Shown piece after piece: positions 8,008-16,298 of a stretch of 64,000 nucleotides of DNA (position 1 is its first letter; every line of letters starts with the position of its first letter). The stretch is from Pseudogemmobacter bohemicus. GTDB taxonomy: Bacteria; Pseudomonadota; Alphaproteobacteria; Rhodobacterales; Rhodobacteraceae. The notes beneath the pieces were generated by a model. That model was not told the origin of the DNA. It ran no database searches and saw only the letters and a program-made list of their open reading frames with translations. The stretch spans positions 1,124,976 through 1,188,975 of the forward strand of contig NZ_QNHG01000002.1 of assembly GCF_003290025.1 (NCBI RefSeq). Reading direction: 5' to 3'. Both the position numbers and the translations under genes were made by a program.

Positions 8008-9315
8008 TCATTCCTCGGTCAGATGCGAGAACAGCGTCTGACCCTGGTAATTCCGGCGGAAGCGGCCATCTTCCACCAGACGCGGCACAAGGTCTTCCAG
8101 CGTCAGGCGCAGCGATTCCGGCGCGCCGCCCGGCACGGCTATAAAGCCGTCAATTGCGCCGGCCTCATGCCAGGCGGCGATCTCGATGGCGGCATCTTCG
8201 GGCGTGCCGATGATCTGCCAATGCACCGAGGACAGGATCTCGGGCCGCGCCAGCAGCTGCGCAACGGTGGGGCTGTCGGCCTCGACGATATGCCTGAGCA
8301 GCGCGCAATGGCTGGGCGAGCGCTGTGAATTATGCGCTTTCGGCAGATCGGCCAGCGTCACCTTACGGTCATCGGGCCAGGTGGAGAGGTCAATGCCGGT
8401 CGCCTCCTGCACCCGCTGGATGCGCTGCGCGCGGGTGACGCGGCGGTGATTGGCCTGAAACAAAGCGCGGGCCTCATCGCGTGACTTTCCCAGATAGAGG
8501 CTGAGGCCCGGCAAGAGCCGCACATTCTGCGGTGCGCGCCGATGCGCCAGGGCGCGGGCGGAAAGCGCCTCGCGCATCCGGCTGGCCGAGGCCAGATCCG
8601 GCGTCATCCCGAACACCATATCGGCGACCTGACCGGCGAAATCGACACCGGTGGCCGAGCCGCCCGCCTGCATCAGCGGCAGGCCAGGGCCGGGAAAGGC
8701 GGGCAGGTTCAATGGCCCCTGAACCTCAAACCCCGGGCCGCGATGGTTGATCGGCAGGATCAGATCGGTATCGGCATAGCGCCCGGCGTCGCGGTCGATC
8801 AGCAGGGCATCCGCCGGAAAACTGGCCCAGAGCCGGCGCACCACTTCGGTGAATTCGGCCGCGCGGGCATAGCGGGCCTCTGACGAGGGCATCTCGGAGA
8901 CGCCGAAATTCTCATTGCCCTGCAAGGCGGTAACCACATTCCAGCCGGCGCGGCCCTGGCTCAGCCAATGCAGCGACATCAGTTGACGGGCCGCCAGATA
9001 GGGATGGCCGAATGTCGTGGAAATCGTGGTGATCAGCCCGATTTTCGCCGTGTCGCGCGCGATCGAGGTCATCAGCAGCGTCGCGTCCAGGCTGGAAAAG
9101 CCGAAGGACTGCTCCATCACCGGCAGCGGCAGAAAGCTCGCATCCGGGCGGAAGACGAAATCGAGATGCGCCGCCTCGGCCGCCCGGGCGGTCGCCAGCG
9201 CGAAATCGCTGGAATAGAGCCCCTCGATACCGCTGCCGGGAAGGCGCCAGCCCTCACCCGAAAGCCATGTTGGCGCAAGGGAAATGCCGATGCAGAGTTT
9301 CGGTCGGAGCTTCAT
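8008..9315 (-). CDS. LLM-class flavin monooxygenase of the NtaA/SnaA/DszA (nitrilotriacetate monooxygenase) family
   Basis: A 435-residue TIM-barrel flavoenzyme that would use FMNH2 from a separate reductase. Family hallmarks are LDFVFRPDASF near residue 55, the LITTISTTFGHPYLAARQ strand (about 95-112), LSQGRAGWNVVTALQGNENFG (about 120-140), and the RYARAAEF helix that follows. Length is typical (420-460). It lies 69 bases downstream of the TonB receptor on the same strand, so both may be co-transcribed. This suggests it acts on the chelator or siderophore taken up, or on a sulfonate or aminopolycarboxylate. The substrate is not readable from the sequence. Confidence 0.88.
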   Translation of the reverse strand: MKLRPKLCIGISLAPTWLSGEGWRLPGSGIEGLYSSDFALATARAAEAAHLDFVFRPDASFLPLPVMEQSFGFSSLDATLLMTSIARDTAKIGLITTISTTFGHPYLAARQLMSLHWLSQGRAGWNVVTALQGNENFGVSEMPSSEARYARAAEFTEVVRRLWASFPADALLIDRDAGRYADTDLILPINHRGPGFEVQGPLNLPAFPGPGLPLMQAGGSATGVDFAGQVADMVFGMTPDLASASRMREALSARALAHRRAPQNVRLLPGLSLYLGKSRDEARALFQANHRRVTRAQRIQRVQEATGIDLSTWPDDRKVTLADLPKAHNSQRSPSHCALLRHIVEADSPTVAQLLARPEILSSVHWQIIGTPEDAAIEIAAWHEAGAIDGFIAVPGGAPESLRLTLEDLVPRLVEDGRFRRNYQGQTLFSHLTEE

Positions 9316-9338
9316 CGCCCTGCCTGTCTTTCATTGAA

Positions 9339-9364
9339 TGACCGGCCCGGGTCCGGGCCGGTCA
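9339..9364. terminator. Perfect 12-bp-arm hairpin between the TonB receptor and the monooxygenase gene
   Basis: TGACCGGCCCGG, a GT spacer, and CCGGGCCGGTCA are exactly complementary. It lies directly after the receptor stop on the minus strand. No clear T-run follows, so it may only partly terminate, or stabilise the receptor mRNA and set unequal expression of receptor and monooxygenase. Confidence 0.6.
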
Positions 9365-9383
9365 TGGTGTCTGTGCGCGCGGC

Positions 9384-11465
9384 TCAGAACGTGCCGCGAA
9401 TGCCGATGCCGAACATCCGGGGCGAGGTCATCGAGCCTTGCGTGAACAAGACCGTGCCGCGCGCCGGTTCCAGCAAAGTGGGCGTACGCTCGTCAAACAG
9501 GTTGTTCACAAAGCCATAGACTTCGAGATTGTCCCGGACCTTATAGCTGGCATGGATATCGACCAGGGTGTAATTGTCCACCTCATAGGCCGGGGTATTG
9601 GCGGTATTGGAATAATATCCATCGGTAAACCGCGCCTGGCCGCCCAGCGAGAAGCGGTCGGTCACATCCCATTGGGCCCCCAGCGAAATGGTTTTGCCGG
9701 GGGAGCGGGCAAAATCATTGCCCTCCCAGCCCGGGAAGGCCGACATTTCCCTGATCTCGGTTTTCAGCAGCCCGGCGCTTGCCCGCAGCGTCAGCGTGTC
9801 GATGGGGCGGTAATCCATCGAAACCTCAAGCCCGTAAGCATTGGCCTTTTCCGCATTCACCGTCTGTACGTGGGTCATGCCGCCAACCAGCTGCGAGATG
9901 CTGTGCTGTTGGTTCTTGTAATCCATGTAGAACAGGTTTCCGGTCAGGAAGAGCCGGTCTTCCATCAGGTTCGCGCGGCTGAACAGCTCGTAATTCCACA
10001 CGGTTTCCGCATCGAATTTGGTCCAGGATTTTGTGCCCTGGAAATCCAGCGAGACGCCGCCCGGGTTATAGCCCTTGGAGATCACCGCGCCGAGCGTCCA
10101 GTCCGGAGTTGCCGCATAGGACAGGGCGAGCTTGGGCAGCACTTCCTCGAATGTATGCTCGTAATCGACATCGCTATTGGCAAAGAAGGGCGAAACATCG
10201 CCCTGGCGCCGCAGATGGTCGCGCTGATAGCGCAGCCCGCCGGTCAGGGTCCATTGCTGGTCGATGCGCCAGCTGAGTTCGCCGTAAACGCCCAGTTGGT
10301 TCTTCTTGTCGTTGAAGGTCGAGATGCCGCCCTGGTTCAGCCATTCATCCTGATCGGCATAGGCGATGTAAAGCCCGGCCACGCCGGAAAGCACATCCTC
10401 GGGGGTGCCGAAGGTCAGCTTGCTTTCATTCGAGTAATTGTCGCGCCACATATTCGCGTCGCCGGCGGTCGGCGTGCCGACACGGCGTTCGACCGTCGAG
10501 GAAGACATCTCGAATTTGTTGTTCAGCGAGATGCCGTTGCCGAGATCGTAGTCGATATCAATGATGCCGGTATCGGTGACCTGATCCCAGCCCGGCATCC
10601 AGATCGTGGTCGAACGCAGATCGCTGTATTCCGGATCCGGTGCGGCACCCTCGGCGCTTGGCCGGGTCACATCGGCACGGCTATAGGTGAGTTTCACCGA
10701 GAGCCCGTCGATATCGGCTGGCTCCCAGAGGAATTTCACCCGCCCGGTCAGATTGCTGAAATCCTGGCCGATCTCGTTCTGGGTAAAACGCGGGCTGACA
10801 TAGTCGATAAAGGTGTCGCGGGCCGAATAGTCCAGCGCGACGCGCACCGCCAGCTGGTCATTGATCGGCCCCGACCAGGCGAATGACGCCCGGCGTTGTT
10901 TGTAATTGCCGAATTCCAGCCGGTAGGCGCCTTCGGGCGTCCAGCTCGGGTCTTTGGTGTTGACGATGATCGCGCCGCCAATGGCATTGGCGCCCTGGCT
11001 GGTGGTCTGGGGGCCGCGGAAGACCTCGACGCTTTCGACATCCCAGGTGGCGGCGCCGCCGAAATACAGCTCGGCCCAGCTGAGGTAATGGCCGTCGAGA
11101 TTGATCGTGGCGCGCGGCAGGGCGCCGGCAAAGAAGGCGGTGGCGCCGGTATGCGGGCCCTCGGCATTCTGGCCACGGATCACCGGGGTCGAAACATTGT
11201 CGGCATAGGTGACGTTCGGCGTGCCGGCCAGCACGTCATGCACATCATCCTTGCCCGGCTTCTCGCGTGCAAGCTCTTCGGCGGTCAGCAGGGTGACCGA
11301 GGAGGCGGTGCCCTTGAGGTCGCGAAGCTGCTTTTCGCCGGTGAGGTAGATGGTGCCCAGCTCGGCGGGTTCTTCCTGCGCATGGGCGGGTGCGGCCGCA
11401 AGGGCTGCGATGATGGAAAGCAGGCTGGCCCCTCGCGCCAGCCGGCCGGGATATCTGTTCGGCAT
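9384..11465 (-). CDS. TonB-dependent siderophore/iron-chelate outer-membrane receptor
   Basis: A 693-residue outer-membrane receptor. The start at 11465 has GGGGAA six bases upstream; longer in-frame extensions lack an RBS. Residues 1-29 are a signal peptide ending APAHA, cleaved before QEE. The plug (about 45-165) contains RGQNAEGPHTG and VEVFRGPQTTSQGANAIGGAIIVNTK. The rest is a beta-barrel ending in the expected aromatic residue (GIGIRGTF). It lies opposite an IclR gene and next to FecBCDE-type genes and a siderophore-interacting reductase, so it should import a ferric siderophore. A dyad shared with the fecE/sip promoter lies 73 bases upstream of its start. Confidence 0.93.
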   Translation of the reverse strand: MPNRYPGRLARGASLLSIIAALAAAPAHAQEEPAELGTIYLTGEKQLRDLKGTASSVTLLTAEELAREKPGKDDVHDVLAGTPNVTYADNVSTPVIRGQNAEGPHTGATAFFAGALPRATINLDGHYLSWAELYFGGAATWDVESVEVFRGPQTTSQGANAIGGAIIVNTKDPSWTPEGAYRLEFGNYKQRRASFAWSGPINDQLAVRVALDYSARDTFIDYVSPRFTQNEIGQDFSNLTGRVKFLWEPADIDGLSVKLTYSRADVTRPSAEGAAPDPEYSDLRSTTIWMPGWDQVTDTGIIDIDYDLGNGISLNNKFEMSSSTVERRVGTPTAGDANMWRDNYSNESKLTFGTPEDVLSGVAGLYIAYADQDEWLNQGGISTFNDKKNQLGVYGELSWRIDQQWTLTGGLRYQRDHLRRQGDVSPFFANSDVDYEHTFEEVLPKLALSYAATPDWTLGAVISKGYNPGGVSLDFQGTKSWTKFDAETVWNYELFSRANLMEDRLFLTGNLFYMDYKNQQHSISQLVGGMTHVQTVNAEKANAYGLEVSMDYRPIDTLTLRASAGLLKTEIREMSAFPGWEGNDFARSPGKTISLGAQWDVTDRFSLGGQARFTDGYYSNTANTPAYEVDNYTLVDIHASYKVRDNLEVYGFVNNLFDERTPTLLEPARGTVLFTQGSMTSPRMFGIGIRGTF

Positions 11466-11537
11466 GGTGTTCCCCGATCTCTGGTGAAGCACATGCGGAG
11501 GCGGGCGAGGGAGCTGGCGGCATATGACTCGTTCCGC

Positions 11538-11559
11538 ATTGCATAACGTGTCATGCAAG
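11538..11559. promoter_or_regulatory. Candidate operator shared with the fecE/sip promoter (copy 1)
   Basis: Dyad ATTGCA-TAACGTGTCA-TGCAA in the divergent TonB-receptor/IclR intergenic region. TTGCAT and ATGCAA arms are separated by eight bases with the core AACGTGTC. Copy 2 at 13327-13348 has the same arms, spacer length and ACGTG core. It is likely the site of one regulator, with the adjacent IclR protein the first candidate. Confidence 0.6.
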
Positions 11560-11678
11560 TCAATTCAGCTGCGCGGCCATAGCCCTTTACCGCAGGCCGG
11601 CTGACGCACTAAGGTCACGCCAGAGCGCGCGGCCCTGACAGCCGGCGGGATACCCGAGGCAGAGGACTCCCCAGGGCG

Positions 11679-12482
11679 ATGATGGAATTCGAGCTGTTCC
11701 CCGATGAGGATGCCGGCGGAGGTGACGCAAAGCGCATCACCACGATCCAGTCGATCTCGGTCGCGATGCGCTTTCTGAACATCCTTGCCACGGCCGAGCG
11801 CGCCCTGCCGCTGGGGGAGCTGGCGCGGCTGTCGCGCACCGGTCGGTCAACCGCGCATCGCTACATGCAGAGCCTCGTGAAAGAGGGGCTGGCGGTGCAG
11901 GATCCGGTTTCCAGCCATTACGACCTGGGCGCAGCGGCTTTGTCGATTGGGATCGCGGCCTTGCGCCGGGTCGATGCGGTCGAGATGGCCGGGATCCAGA
12001 TGAAGCAGCTTGCGGGCAATCATGCGATCAGCGGTGGCGTGGCGATCTGGACGGAACGCGGCCCCACCCTGGTGCGCTGGTATCGCAGCGCGCTTTTCGC
12101 GATCTCTCCGGTGCAGCTGGGCGACGTGTTGCCCATCGACAATTCCGCCTGCGGTCAGGTCTTTCAGGCCTTCCTGCCGCGCGCCACAATCGAGGCTGCG
12201 CGCCGCATCCAGCCCCCGGCTTTTGCCGGCGATCCGGTGCCGCGCCCGCAGATCGAGAAGATCCGCCGCGAGGGTTGGGCCGAGCTGAGCAACCACCTTT
12301 TGTCCGGCGTGACCGGCCAGGCCGCGCCGGTTCTCGACGCCCAGGGAGAGCTGAGCTGCGTGGTCACAACGGTGACCGATCTGGGCAAGCTGAATGCGCC
12401 GGGTGACCGGCTGGCGCTACAGGATGTGGCCCGGCTGATCAACCGCGCAACCGGTGGGCAAAGCGTGCTGGATCAGGTCTGA
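11679..12482 (+). CDS. IclR-family transcriptional regulator
   Basis: A 267-residue cytoplasmic regulator. Residues 20-85 form the IclR winged helix (SISVAMRFLNILA, LARLSRTGRSTAHRYMQSLVKEGLA). Residues 100-260 form the IclR effector domain, with a conserved SACGQVFQAF segment and a GxAAPVLDAQGELSCVV strand. Length is typical (250-280). It is divergent from the TonB receptor and convergent with fecE, overlapping its 3' end by 10 bases. IclR regulators are uncommon in siderophore loci, where AraC, Fur-linked ECF or two-component systems are usual. Position and the shared dyads suggest it controls this locus in response to the imported ligand or its degradation product; that is inference. Confidence 0.9.
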   Translation: MMEFELFPDEDAGGGDAKRITTIQSISVAMRFLNILATAERALPLGELARLSRTGRSTAHRYMQSLVKEGLAVQDPVSSHYDLGAAALSIGIAALRRVDAVEMAGIQMKQLAGNHAISGGVAIWTERGPTLVRWYRSALFAISPVQLGDVLPIDNSACGQVFQAFLPRATIEAARRIQPPAFAGDPVPRPQIEKIRREGWAELSNHLLSGVTGQAAPVLDAQGELSCVVTTVTDLGKLNAPGDRLALQDVARLINRATGGQSVLDQV

Positions 12483-13267
12483 TCCGTCTTGCGCGGATGC
12501 GGCACCACCATCGGGCGCCCGGTCAGCGGATCGGGCATCACCAGTGCCGGAAGGTCGAAGACATCGCGCATGAGGTCCGGCGTCACGATCTGATCCGGGG
12601 CGCCGGTCGCCACGATCTGCCCCTCGCGCATGGCGATCAGATGAGTGGCGTAGCGGAAGGCGAGGTTCAGCTCATGCAGCACCGCCACCACCGTGCGCCC
12701 CTCGCGGTTCAGCCGGGCCAGCAACTCCAGCAGATCGACCTGATGCACGATGTCCAGGAATGTCGTCGGCTCGTCCAGAAGCAGGATCGGCGTCTCTTGC
12801 GCCAGTGCCATTGCGATCCAGACCCTTTGCCGCTGCCCGCCCGAAAGCTCCGCCACTGGCCGGTCGGCAAGGTCTTCGGTGCCGGTATCGTGCAGCGCGC
12901 GGGCCAGCGCCGCCTCATCCGCCGGTGACCATTGCCTGAGAAAGCTCTGATGCGGGAAGCGCCCCCGTGCCACCAGGTCCGAGACCGTGATGCCATCCGG
13001 CGCGATGGGGGATTGCGGCAAGAGACCCAGTCGTCGCGCCACCTCGCGCGAGGGGAGCTCGTGGATCGCCTTGCCATCCAGCACCACCCGCCCGCGCTCT
13101 GGCTGCAACAGCCGCGACAGCGCCCTGAGAAGGGTCGATTTCCCGCAGGCATTCGGCCCGACCACCACGGTGAAAGACCGGTCCGGCACGCTGAGCGACA
13201 GGTCGCGTGAAATCACCCGCGCCTCGTAGCGCAGCGTGATCTCTTCGGCGCTCAGGCGGTCTGTCAT
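12473..13267 (-). CDS. fecE: Iron-siderophore ABC transporter ATP-binding protein (FecE type)
   Basis: A 264-residue inner-membrane-associated ATPase. It has Walker A GPNACGKST (about residue 36), the signature LSGGQRQRVWIAMAL (about 141) and Walker B ILLLDEPTTFLD with the iron-family GxTVVAVLHELNLAFRYA H-loop. The start at 13267 is preceded by AGGAG; a longer frame reaching 13471 overlaps the divergent reductase gene and lacks an RBS. It is transcribed away from the genes for its binding protein and permeases, across a 194-base region that holds a dyad. The partner subunits are encoded at 14335-17335. Confidence 0.93.
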   Translation of the reverse strand: MTDRLSAEEITLRYEARVISRDLSLSVPDRSFTVVVGPNACGKSTLLRALSRLLQPERGRVVLDGKAIHELPSREVARRLGLLPQSPIAPDGITVSDLVARGRFPHQSFLRQWSPADEAALARALHDTGTEDLADRPVAELSGGQRQRVWIAMALAQETPILLLDEPTTFLDIVHQVDLLELLARLNREGRTVVAVLHELNLAFRYATHLIAMREGQIVATGAPDQIVTPDLMRDVFDLPALVMPDPLTGRPMVVPHPRKTDQT

Positions 13268-13326
13268 CGCTTTCTCCTGTTCCCGGATCGGCGGCGCGGG
13301 GATTTTTGGCCGGCCATCCGTATTGC

Positions 13327-13348
13327 ATTGCAGGACGTGCTCTGCAAT
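13327..13348. promoter_or_regulatory. Candidate operator shared with the TonB receptor promoter (copy 2)
   Basis: ATTGCAG-GACGTGCT-CTGCAAT, a perfect 7-bp inverted repeat with an eight-base spacer, lies between fecE and the divergent sip gene. It matches copy 1 (11538-11559) at the arms TTGCA/TGCAA and the ACGTG core. It does not resemble a Fur 19-mer or the RirA or Irr boxes as I know them. Confidence 0.6.
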
Positions 13349-13461
13349 ATGGGAGGCAGCCATGCCATCCCGGCCAAGCGCCGGCGGCGAGCCATTTCCC
13401 GACATGCGATGCGTCCGAAAGGGGCGGCGAGACCCCGTCCGGGACGGCGAAGGAGAGCAGC

Positions 13462-14325
13462 ATGACCGCAAGCAATAGCGAGTCCGTCGAAGACCGCAGC
13501 GGGATTCTCGAAGAAGACGACCATATGCGCGGAATGGAGCGCATCGCGATGGAGGTCGTCCGGGTCACTTACCCCTTCGCCTCGGTCGCGCGGGTGACCG
13601 GGCGGATCGCGCCGCTGGACCCCGCCCCCTGGATGCCGCCGAACCAGGCCGTGCGCATCGCGGTCGAGGAGCCTGCCGGTCAGCGCCCCGTAGTGCGGGT
13701 CTATACGATCCGCAGCTTTGATCCGGTGACGAGCCAGGTTGAAATCGACTTCGTGATCCATGAGGATGACAGCCCCGCCATGCGCTGGCTGCGCGCGGCA
13801 AAGCCGGGCACGGTGCTGCCGATGATCGGCCCGCGCCAGCATTTCATCCCGCTGCCCTCGGGCGACAAACGCGCAGCGATCTTTGCCGATGAAACCGCGA
13901 TTCCGGCCGTTTATGCGATTCTGAAGGCCTGGCCCGCCGGTTTGCAGGGCGAGGCCTGGATCGAGACCCCCGACCACGCCGCGTTTGAGGAACTGCCGCG
14001 TCCCGAGGGGGTGAGGCTGCATCTTTTGCTGCGCCCCGCCGGGGTGGCGCCGGGCAGCGGCAAGTACCTGATCGGGGCCGCGAAGGCGCTGCCGGACCCC
14101 GCCGGCTGGACCGTCTGGGCCGCCGGCGAGCGGGTCGAGATGCGCGATCTGCGCAACCATCTGCGCGGCGCCGGGGTGGCGCGGGCGGATCTCCAGGTGC
14201 TGGGCTACTGGAAAAAGGGCATGAGCAGCTCGGATCTCGACCGGGCGCGGCTGGCGGAATATGAGGCGCTGCGCGCCGAAGGGCTGACGCTGGAAAATGT
14301 CGGCGATATCGACCTGCCGGTCTGA
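13462..14325 (+). CDS. Siderophore-interacting protein (FAD/NAD(P)H ferric-chelate reductase, ViuB/SIP family)
   Basis: A 287-residue cytoplasmic flavoprotein that would reduce the ferric siderophore to release Fe2+. The FAD-binding barrel spans about 20-145, with VYTIRSFDPVTSQVEIDFVIHED, the family FAD motif. The SIP C-terminal NAD(P)H domain follows, with IFADETAIPAVYAIL, WAAGERVEMRDLRNHLRG and LGYWKKGMSSSDLD near the end. The start at ATG 13462 has AGGAGAG at 13451; an upstream in-frame ATG lies inside the operator region. Ten bases separate it from the binding-protein gene, so it heads the sip-fecB-fecC-fecD operon. Confidence 0.93.
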   Translation: MTASNSESVEDRSGILEEDDHMRGMERIAMEVVRVTYPFASVARVTGRIAPLDPAPWMPPNQAVRIAVEEPAGQRPVVRVYTIRSFDPVTSQVEIDFVIHEDDSPAMRWLRAAKPGTVLPMIGPRQHFIPLPSGDKRAAIFADETAIPAVYAILKAWPAGLQGEAWIETPDHAAFEELPRPEGVRLHLLLRPAGVAPGSGKYLIGAAKALPDPAGWTVWAAGERVEMRDLRNHLRGAGVARADLQVLGYWKKGMSSSDLDRARLAEYEALRAEGLTLENVGDIDLPV

Positions 14326-14334
14326 GGAGGCCAA

Positions 14335-15282
14335 ATGCTGCGTACTCTGATCCTGGCCGCCTGTTTCCTGCCGTTTCCTGCTTTGGCCGAAGAGGGCTGG
14401 CCGCGAACCATCGCACAGCCCGGGAGTGCTTCGGGGGGAGATCTGGTGCTGGACGCGGTGCCGCAGAATATCGCCTCGACCGCGCCCAGCCTGACGGGGA
14501 TCCTGCTGGCCATCGGCGCGCCGGTGAAAGCGACCTCGACCGCGATGATCGGGCCGCTGACCGATGAGAAGGGCTTTTTCCTGCAATGGGCGGCCGAAGC
14601 CGATGCTGCCGGTGTCAGCCTGCTTTACGGCAATCTGACCTTTGACATTGAATCGCTGATCCTCGCCGATCCGGATCTGGTGGTCGCCTCGGCCACTGGT
14701 GGCGATTCCATCCTGCCTTTCGTGCCGGAATTGCAGGCCCAGGGCATGAAGGTGCTGGTGATCGACTATTCTTCGGGCGGGTGGGAGGATCTGGCCCGCC
14801 AGATCGGTCGCGCCACCGGTCGTGAGGCGGGGGCCGAGGCGGTGATTGCCGATTTCGACCGCAAGGCCGCAGATGTCGCGGCGGGTCTGACCATCCCCGA
14901 AGGCAGCGTCAGCATCGTCTCATACAATTTCGGGGGCACCTTCGCGGTCTCGAAACCCACCAGCCCCCAGGCGAAACTGCTGGCGAGCCTTGGCTTCACC
15001 GTCACCGGCCTGCCGGAGGTGATGGCGGATCAGACCACCCGCTCGTCGGATTTCGATTTCATCTCGCATGAGAACCTTGCGGCTGCGATCACCGGCCAGG
15101 GGGTGTTCCTGCTGAATGGCACCGGGGAAAGCGTCGAGGCCTTTATGGCCGACCCGGTTCTGGCCAATCTGCCGGCGATCAAAACGGGCCAGGTCTGGCC
15201 GCTGGGGCCGACCTCGTTCCGGGTCGATTACTATTCCGGCCTCGATATCCTCGCGACGGTCGCGTCCTATTTCACCAAATGA
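14335..15282 (+). CDS. fecB: Periplasmic iron-siderophore binding protein (FecB/FepB type)
   Basis: A 315-residue class III binding protein. It has a signal peptide MLRTLILAACFLPFPALA (1-18) cleaved before EEG. The two-lobe fold follows, with FDIESLILADPDLVVAS and a long connecting helix with VLVIDYSSGGWEDLARQIGRATGREAGAE. The C-terminus has WPLGPTSFRVDYYSGLDILATV, as in FepB proteins. It delivers the ferric chelate to the FecC/FecD permease. The stop overlaps the start of the next gene (ATGA). Ligand type cannot be assigned from sequence. Confidence 0.92.
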   Translation: MLRTLILAACFLPFPALAEEGWPRTIAQPGSASGGDLVLDAVPQNIASTAPSLTGILLAIGAPVKATSTAMIGPLTDEKGFFLQWAAEADAAGVSLLYGNLTFDIESLILADPDLVVASATGGDSILPFVPELQAQGMKVLVIDYSSGGWEDLARQIGRATGREAGAEAVIADFDRKAADVAAGLTIPEGSVSIVSYNFGGTFAVSKPTSPQAKLLASLGFTVTGLPEVMADQTTRSSDFDFISHENLAAAITGQGVFLLNGTGESVEAFMADPVLANLPAIKTGQVWPLGPTSFRVDYYSGLDILATVASYFTK

Positions 15283-16298
15283 CCCGCCGCGGCAGAGGTC
15301 AGCGCGGGGTGGCGGGCATCCTGCTGCTTGGGGTGCCGGTCCTTTTGCTGCTGTCGGTGTTGAGCCTTGCCATCGGCTCGCGCGCAGTGCCACCGGTCGA
15401 GGCCTGGCGGGCCATTTTTGCCTATGATCCCGGCAATGACCTGCATCTGATCCTGCGCGAGCTGCGGGTGCCGCGCACCCTGCTGGCGCTAAGCGCGGGG
15501 GCGGCGCTTGGCCTGGCCGGTGGCGTCATGCAGGCGGTGACGCGCAACCCGCTGGCGGAGCCTGGCCTTCTGGGCGTCAATTCCGGCGCGGCGATGGCCG
15601 TGGTGCTGGGGGCATCGGCACTCGGGATGACGCAGATCACCCATTACGTCTGGTTCGGCTTTCTGGGCGCGGGGCTGGCTGGGGTGGCGGTGTTTTTCCT
15701 GGGTCGCGCGCATGGTTCGGGGACTGATCCGGTGCGTCTTGTGCTGGCCGGGGCGGGGCTTTCGGTGCTGCTTGGCGCCGCGACCGGCTTTGTCATCCTG
15801 AATGCGCGGCTTGAGGTGCTGGATATTTTCCGCAACTGGGGCGCCGGCATGCTGGAGGGGCGCGGGCCGCTGGTTGCGCTGGTGATGCTGATGGCGCTGC
15901 TGGCCGGGGGCGGGCTGGCGCTGTTGCTCGCGCGCGATCTGAACGCGCTGGCGATGGGGGTCGAGATGGGCGAGGCGCTCGGGGTGCGGCCGGCCAGGGT
16001 CTGGGCGCTGTCCTGCCTCGCGGTGATGATCCTGGCCGGGGCTGCTACCGCCTGCGCGGGGCCGATTGCCTTTATCGGCCTTGTCGCGCCGCATCTGGCG
16101 CGGGCGCTGACCGGGCCGGATAATCGCCTGCTTTTGCCGCTGGCCGCGATCTTCGGGGCGGCGATCCTGACCGGGGCGGATATTCTGGGCCGGGTGGTGG
16201 CGCCGCCGGCCGAGGTGGGCGCCGGGATCATCGCGGCGCTGCTGGGTGGGCCGTTCTTTATCCATGTCGTGCGCCGTTTCCGGCTGGCGCAGCTATGA
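15279..16298 (+). CDS. fecC: Iron-siderophore ABC permease, FecCD family (first subunit)
   Basis: A 339-residue inner-membrane protein with about nine to ten transmembrane segments. FecCD hallmarks are RVPRTLLALSAGAALGLAGGVMQAVTRNPLAEPGLLGVNSG near residue 65 and the cytoplasmic coupling-loop region CAGPIAFIGLVAPHLARALTGPDNR at about 255. It pairs with the next gene product to form the channel driven by FecE. The start ATG overlaps the fecB stop by four bases, and its own stop overlaps fecD by four, so translation is coupled throughout. Confidence 0.94.
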   Translation: MTRRGRGQRGVAGILLLGVPVLLLLSVLSLAIGSRAVPPVEAWRAIFAYDPGNDLHLILRELRVPRTLLALSAGAALGLAGGVMQAVTRNPLAEPGLLGVNSGAAMAVVLGASALGMTQITHYVWFGFLGAGLAGVAVFFLGRAHGSGTDPVRLVLAGAGLSVLLGAATGFVILNARLEVLDIFRNWGAGMLEGRGPLVALVMLMALLAGGGLALLLARDLNALAMGVEMGEALGVRPARVWALSCLAVMILAGAATACAGPIAFIGLVAPHLARALTGPDNRLLLPLAAIFGAAILTGADILGRVVAPPAEVGAGIIAALLGGPFFIHVVRRFRLAQL

